Source: Streptomyces katrae (lineage in GTDB: Bacteria > Actinomycetota > Actinomycetes > Streptomycetales > Streptomycetaceae). Taken from it: a stretch of 64,000 nucleotides of DNA. The notes under the pieces were generated by a model. The model ran no database searches, was not told the DNA's origin, and saw only the letters and a program-made list of their open reading frames with translations. The DNA lies in contig NZ_JNZY01000001.1 of assembly GCF_000717655.1 (NCBI RefSeq), positions 124,001 through 188,000 of the forward strand, given 5' to 3'. This document shows, in pieces, positions 61,271 through 64,000 of the stretch; the stretch's first letter is position 1; every line of letters starts with the position of its first letter. The position numbers were made by a program, and so were the translations under genes.

Positions 61271-61713
61271 AGGACGAGTCCCGCCAGGCAGCCGGCGAAG
61301 AACAACCCGGGGACCACCGCCAGGAGGCAGGCGAGCGCGGTCACGGCCGTGGCCGGTCCCTGGTGCTCGCGCGGATCCGCGAACGCCGCGCACAGCAGGA
61401 GCAGCGCCGAAGGGAAGAAGATCAAGGTGCCTTCCCACGCGCCGAGGATCGACCACCCCGCCAGCGCGATGCCGAGGACCACGCAGGACGTCGTGAACCG
61501 CGCCCGGTCCGCCCGGAAGAGCAGAGGCACCGAGAACGACACGGCGGTCACGGCCGGCCGGAACGCCGGCACGCCCCCGACGAGCAACGCGAGCGTGACC
61601 GGCGCCGGGAGGATCAGAGCCGCCAGTGCGATCTTGGTCTGCCAGGGGTGGGCGGCGCGCAGTCGGCGGCTCCGGGCTCCGCTGCCCCTTCGGGCCGGTT
61701 CCGTCGCGGTCAT
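61267..61713 (-). CDS. Hypothetical membrane protein
   Basis: A 148-residue protein with a basic N-terminus and about four transmembrane helices (IALAALILPAPVTLALLVGG, FRPAVTAVSFSVPLLF, TTSCVVLGIALAGWSILGAW, ALACLLAVVPGLFFAGCLAGLVL). No family is recognised. It borders the deletion scar and is convergent with the OmpA fragment. Confidence 0.7.
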   Translation of the reverse strand: MTATEPARRGSGARSRRLRAAHPWQTKIALAALILPAPVTLALLVGGVPAFRPAVTAVSFSVPLLFRADRARFTTSCVVLGIALAGWSILGAWEGTLIFFPSALLLLCAAFADPREHQGPATAVTALACLLAVVPGLFFAGCLAGLVL

Positions 61714-61753
61714 GGCCGCCCCCGCACTCTGCTCCGCAATGAATTGAACGCGT

Positions 61754-62311
61754 TCAATCTATCGCACGCCCGCCCTCCCGGGCGAGCAGCAGCGCCGACG
61801 CCGCCTCGCGGGCGCGGTGGGCCGGCTCCGGGCCGGGGGTCAGGGCCGCCACCACCGTCGCGCCCTCGACCAGGATCAGCAGCTGGTCCGCGAGCTCCTC
61901 GCGGCCGGGGCCGGCCAGCTCCGCCAGCAGCTCCCGCAGCCCCGCCTTGTGGCGGCGTACGACGTCCAGGACCCCGGCGGGGCCCGCGCCCAGCTCCCCG
62001 TACGCGTTCAGGAAGGCGCAGCCCCGGAAGTCCGGCTCCGAGAACCACTGGGCCAGCCAGTCGAAGACGGCCTCGACCGGATCGGCGGAATCCGCCACCG
62101 CGCCGCGCAGGCTCGCCGTCCAGCGGCGGTCGCGGCGCTCGAGATAGGCCGCGACCAGGGCCTCCTTGGCCGGGAAGACCTTGTAGAGCCGCTTGAGCGG
62201 CACCCCCGACTCCGTGCGGATGCGGTCCATGCCGACGGCCTGGATGCCCTCCGCGTAGAACAGCGCCTCCGCCGCGTCCAGCAGCCGGGTGCGGGCCTCT
62301 TCGTCGTTCAT
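61754..62311 (-). CDS. TetR-family regulator
   Basis: A 185-residue regulator from ATG 62311. The N-terminal HTH is RLLDAAEALFYAEGIQAVGMDRIRTESGVPLKRLYKVFPAKEALVAAYL. The C-terminal ligand domain includes DWLAQWFSEPDFRGCAFLNAYGELG, typical of the group that controls nearby small enzymes. It is divergent from a DUF1348 gene across a 109-bp spacer holding two 16-bp palindromes, the likely operators. Confidence 0.9.
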   Translation of the reverse strand: MNDEEARTRLLDAAEALFYAEGIQAVGMDRIRTESGVPLKRLYKVFPAKEALVAAYLERRDRRWTASLRGAVADSADPVEAVFDWLAQWFSEPDFRGCAFLNAYGELGAGPAGVLDVVRRHKAGLRELLAELAGPGREELADQLLILVEGATVVAALTPGPEPAHRAREAASALLLAREGGRAID

Positions 62312-62342
62312 GAAGGCAGCGTAGCCCAGAACCGCTTGCGCA

Positions 62343-62391
62343 GAGAACGGTCGTTCTCTATCGTCGCTCCCTGTTGAGAACGATCGTTCTC
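62343..62391. promoter_or_regulatory. Two TetR operators
   Basis: GAGAACGGTCGTTCTC (62343-62358, palindromic except the central pair) and GAGAACGATCGTTCTC (62376-62391, perfect). Centres are 33 bp apart, about three helix turns. They lie in the tetR/DUF1348 spacer. They may repress both directions. Confidence 0.8.
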
Positions 62392-62420
62392 CATCCCCTC
62401 CGTCCGACCGAGGTGCGCCC

Positions 62421-62846
62421 ATGACCGACCACGCAGTACGCCCGCCCGTGCCGCCGTTCACCGAGGAATCCGCCCGGGCCAAGGTCCAGGCCGCCGAGGA
62501 CGCCTGGAACAGCCGCGACCCCGAACGCGTCGCCCTCGCCTACACCGAGAACTCGTTCTGGCGCAACCGTGACCGCTTCCTCAGCGGCCGCGACGAGATC
62601 CGGGAGTTCCTCACCGAGAAGTGGGAGCGCGAGCTCGACTACCGGCTCCGCAAGGAGCTCTGGGCGTACACCGACAACCGGATCTCCGTCCGCTTCGAGT
62701 ACGAGTGGCACGACGCCGCCGGCCAGTGGTGGCGCAGCCACGGCAACGAGCAGTGGGAGTTCGACCGCGACGGGCTGATGCGCCGCCGCGAAGCCAGCAT
62801 CAACGACATCCCGATCACCGCCGAGGACCGCCGCCTCACCTGGTGA
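62421..62846 (+). CDS. DUF1348 (NTF2-like) protein
   Basis: A 141-residue protein of the nuclear-transport-factor-2-like fold: [45 protein letters not shown], then [29 protein letters not shown]. The family has no proven reaction. It is divergent from the TetR gene and probably its main target. Confidence 0.9.
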   Translation: MTDHAVRPPVPPFTEESARAKVQAAEDAWNSRDPERVALAYTENSFWRNRDRFLSGRDEIREFLTEKWERELDYRLRKELWAYTDNRISVRFEYEWHDAAGQWWRSHGNEQWEFDRDGLMRRREASINDIPITAEDRRLTW

Positions 62847-62933
62847 CCCGCGGGGAGGTGTGCCGTTCGCCGGCCCGCGGTATGTCTCCGCGCGGGCCCT
62901 CGGCCCCCGGTGTCCCAGGTGAGGAGACTCGGC

Positions 62934-63707
62934 GTGGCGCGGGCTCGTGTGAACGGCGTGGACCTCTGCTGCGAGGTCGTGGGCGAGGGTGAACCCCTGG
63001 TCCTGGTCCACGGCTCGTGGGTCGACCACGAGCCCTGGCGGTTCGTCGTCCCCCGCCTCGCGCAGTCGTTCCGCGTACTCGTCTACGACCGGCGCGGCCA
63101 CAGCCGTAGCGAGCGCCCGCCGGGCCGGGGCAGCCGGCGGCAGGACGAGGACGGCCTCGCGTCGCTCATCGAGACCCTCGGCGCGCCGGCCCACGTGGCC
63201 GGGAACTCCTTCGGGGCCTCGACGGCGCTCGGCCTGGCCTCCCGTCGCCCCGAGCTGCTGCGCAGCCTGGCCGCGCACGAGCTCATGGGCATCGTCGGTG
63301 ACGAGGACCGGGAGCTGCGCCCGGTGCTCCAAGCCATGGAGGCCGCCGTCGGCGCAAGCGGTTCGTGGACGACGTCGTCATCGGACCGGGCGGCTGGGAG
63401 CTGCTGCCGGAACCGTTCCGCGAGACGTTCACAGCGAACGCGCCCACCTTCCTGGACGAACACGGCGACCCGGACTGGGCGAGCCTCGACCTCGCCCGCC
63501 TCTCCGGCTACGAGGGCCCTGCCCTGCTCACCTTCGGCAGCGAGAGCCCGCCGTGGTTCCCGGTGATCGTCGGCAAGCTCGCCACCGCGCTCGGCGGCCG
63601 TGCGCAGATGCGGACGCTGGTGGGGGACGGCCACGTCCCCCACCTCACCCCTCCCGGACCGCTATGCCGACGACCTCACGGCGTTCATCCGGTCCTCGGG
63701 GCCGTAG
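62934..63707 (+). pseudogene. Alpha/beta hydrolase with two compensating frameshifts
   Basis: From GTG 62934 (GAGGAGA upstream) the frame reads a normal alpha/beta hydrolase: LVLVHGSWVDHEPW, VYDRRGHSRSE, and the nucleophile elbow GNSFGAS. Near 63350 the sense shifts to the next frame (KRFVDDVVIGPGGWELLPEPFRETF..., GDGHVPHLT), and near 63648 it shifts back to the first frame for DRYADDLTAFIRSSGP and the TAG at 63705. One missing and one extra base explain this. Full length would be about 257 residues. It is either a decayed gene or two sequencing errors. Confidence 0.75.
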
Positions 63708-63730
63708 GCGCCGAGTTCCGCGGTGGTCAC

Positions 63731-63922
63731 CTACAGCAGGTGGTCGGCCTTGCCCGCCTTGATGTCCCGGATCATCTGCCGGAGCGCGTCCGCCGTGTCG
63801 CTGAGGTACGCGTCCTCCTGACCGGCCACGGCGATGTAGCTCCCGCCCTCCCCGTCCACCCCGATCCGGTAACAGGAATTGCCTTCCCCGCAGAACGGCT
63901 CTTCCCAGGTCACGGTGGTCAT
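63731..63922 (-). CDS. DUF397-like small protein
   Basis: A 63-residue protein from ATG 63922 (GAGAGGGG upstream); GTG 63937 would overlap the previous stop by four bases and is possible. The sequence CGEGNSCYRIGVDGEG..., ending ALRQMIRDIKAGKADHLL, has the layout of DUF397 proteins. It follows the end of a DUF5753-type regulator gene on the same strand, the usual partner of DUF397 genes in Streptomyces. Confidence 0.65.
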   Translation of the reverse strand: MTTVTWEEPFCGEGNSCYRIGVDGEGGSYIAVAGQEDAYLSDTADALRQMIRDIKAGKADHLL

Positions 63923-63933
63923 GGAGTCCCCTC

Positions 63934-64000
63934 TCACAGCTGGCTTGCGACGGTTCGGATGAGGTCCCGGGAGGCGTCGGCGGACAAGGCCAGGCTTTCC
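63934..64000 (-). CDS. C-terminal end of a probable Scr1/DUF5753-type XRE regulator (partial)
   Basis: Only the last 21 residues (SLALSADASRDLIRTVASQL) lie in the window. The short ending, the same-strand position and the overlap with a DUF397-like gene fit an XRE regulator with a DUF5753 domain, as in WhiJ-like loci. The identification rests mainly on context. Confidence 0.4.
   Translation of the reverse strand, partial: ESLALSADASRDLIRTVASQL

Noticed and set aside
1..64000. CRISPR arrays, rRNA or tRNA genes, secondary-metabolite megasynthases
   Set aside because: No regularly spaced direct repeats, no cloverleaf-capable sequences and no PKS/NRPS domains were found on reading both strands.

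Overview
The window is very GC-rich, has strong third-position G/C bias, many GTG/TTG starts, purine-rich Shine-Dalgarno sites, mycothiol and F420-type enzymes, LAXTG sorting, SARP/STAND-like regulators and Scr1-type HTH/DUF397 pairs. All of this points to a Streptomyces or close relative. The stretch from birA and the adenylate cyclase gene through hutH, metB, ilvA, greA and mca looks like conserved chromosomal core. Accessory and degraded material is interspersed, mainly at 11.3-11.9, 27.5-30.5 and 60.3-64.0 kb.

Layout. 1-5.7 kb: 3' part of birA, adenylate cyclase with a Crp-like site in front, enoyl-CoA hydratase, a GAF/GGDEF diguanylate cyclase and hutH, ending at a strong hairpin. 5.8-11.3 kb: a small LAXTG-anchored protein, an acidic hypothetical, an L,D-transpeptidase lipoprotein, a tandem GNAT, and an XRE/MmyB regulator divergent from a zinc alcohol dehydrogenase with paired dyads between them. 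11.3-16.5 kb: a DUF6247 gene with a frameshifted partner, msrA, a membrane-anchored hypothetical, metB, a sigma-like/membrane protein pair and a MarR regulator. 16.8-27.4 kb: ilvA, a DrrAB-type ABC exporter, greA, a DUF4307 protein, mca, a large STAND/TPR regulator and two lipoproteins.

27.5-30.5 kb is a visibly lower-GC island: two decayed IS5-type elements in opposite orientation bracket a lactococcin 972-like secreted protein and a membrane protein. 30.8-39.9 kb: a DUF255 thioredoxin-like protein, then a four-gene envelope polysaccharide locus (cellulose-synthase-like GT2, GT-C, GT2-GtrA, galactose-oxidase-like copper radical oxidase with all metal-site residues). 39.9-49.8 kb: haemolysin III, pckG, a four-gene operon (two substrate-binding-like proteins, TelA, VWA) and an alanine-type aminotransferase.

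50-57 kb: macro domain, deazaflavin-dependent reductase, YdcF, and a D-amino-acid catabolic unit (N-acyl-D-amino acid deacylase and fold-III PLP enzyme, divergent from IclR and RidA) sharing GTTGCA-type half-sites. 57-64 kb: HTH/TPR regulator, M14 carboxypeptidase, a deletion scar joining 5'-truncated chitinase and OmpA-domain genes, a TetR gene divergent from a DUF1348 gene with two 16-bp palindromes, a frameshifted alpha/beta hydrolase, and the edge of an Scr1/DUF397 pair. No rRNA, tRNA or CRISPR was found. The strongest candidates for something under-described are the bacteriocin island, the TelA/SBP/VWA operon and the copper-oxidase glycan locus.
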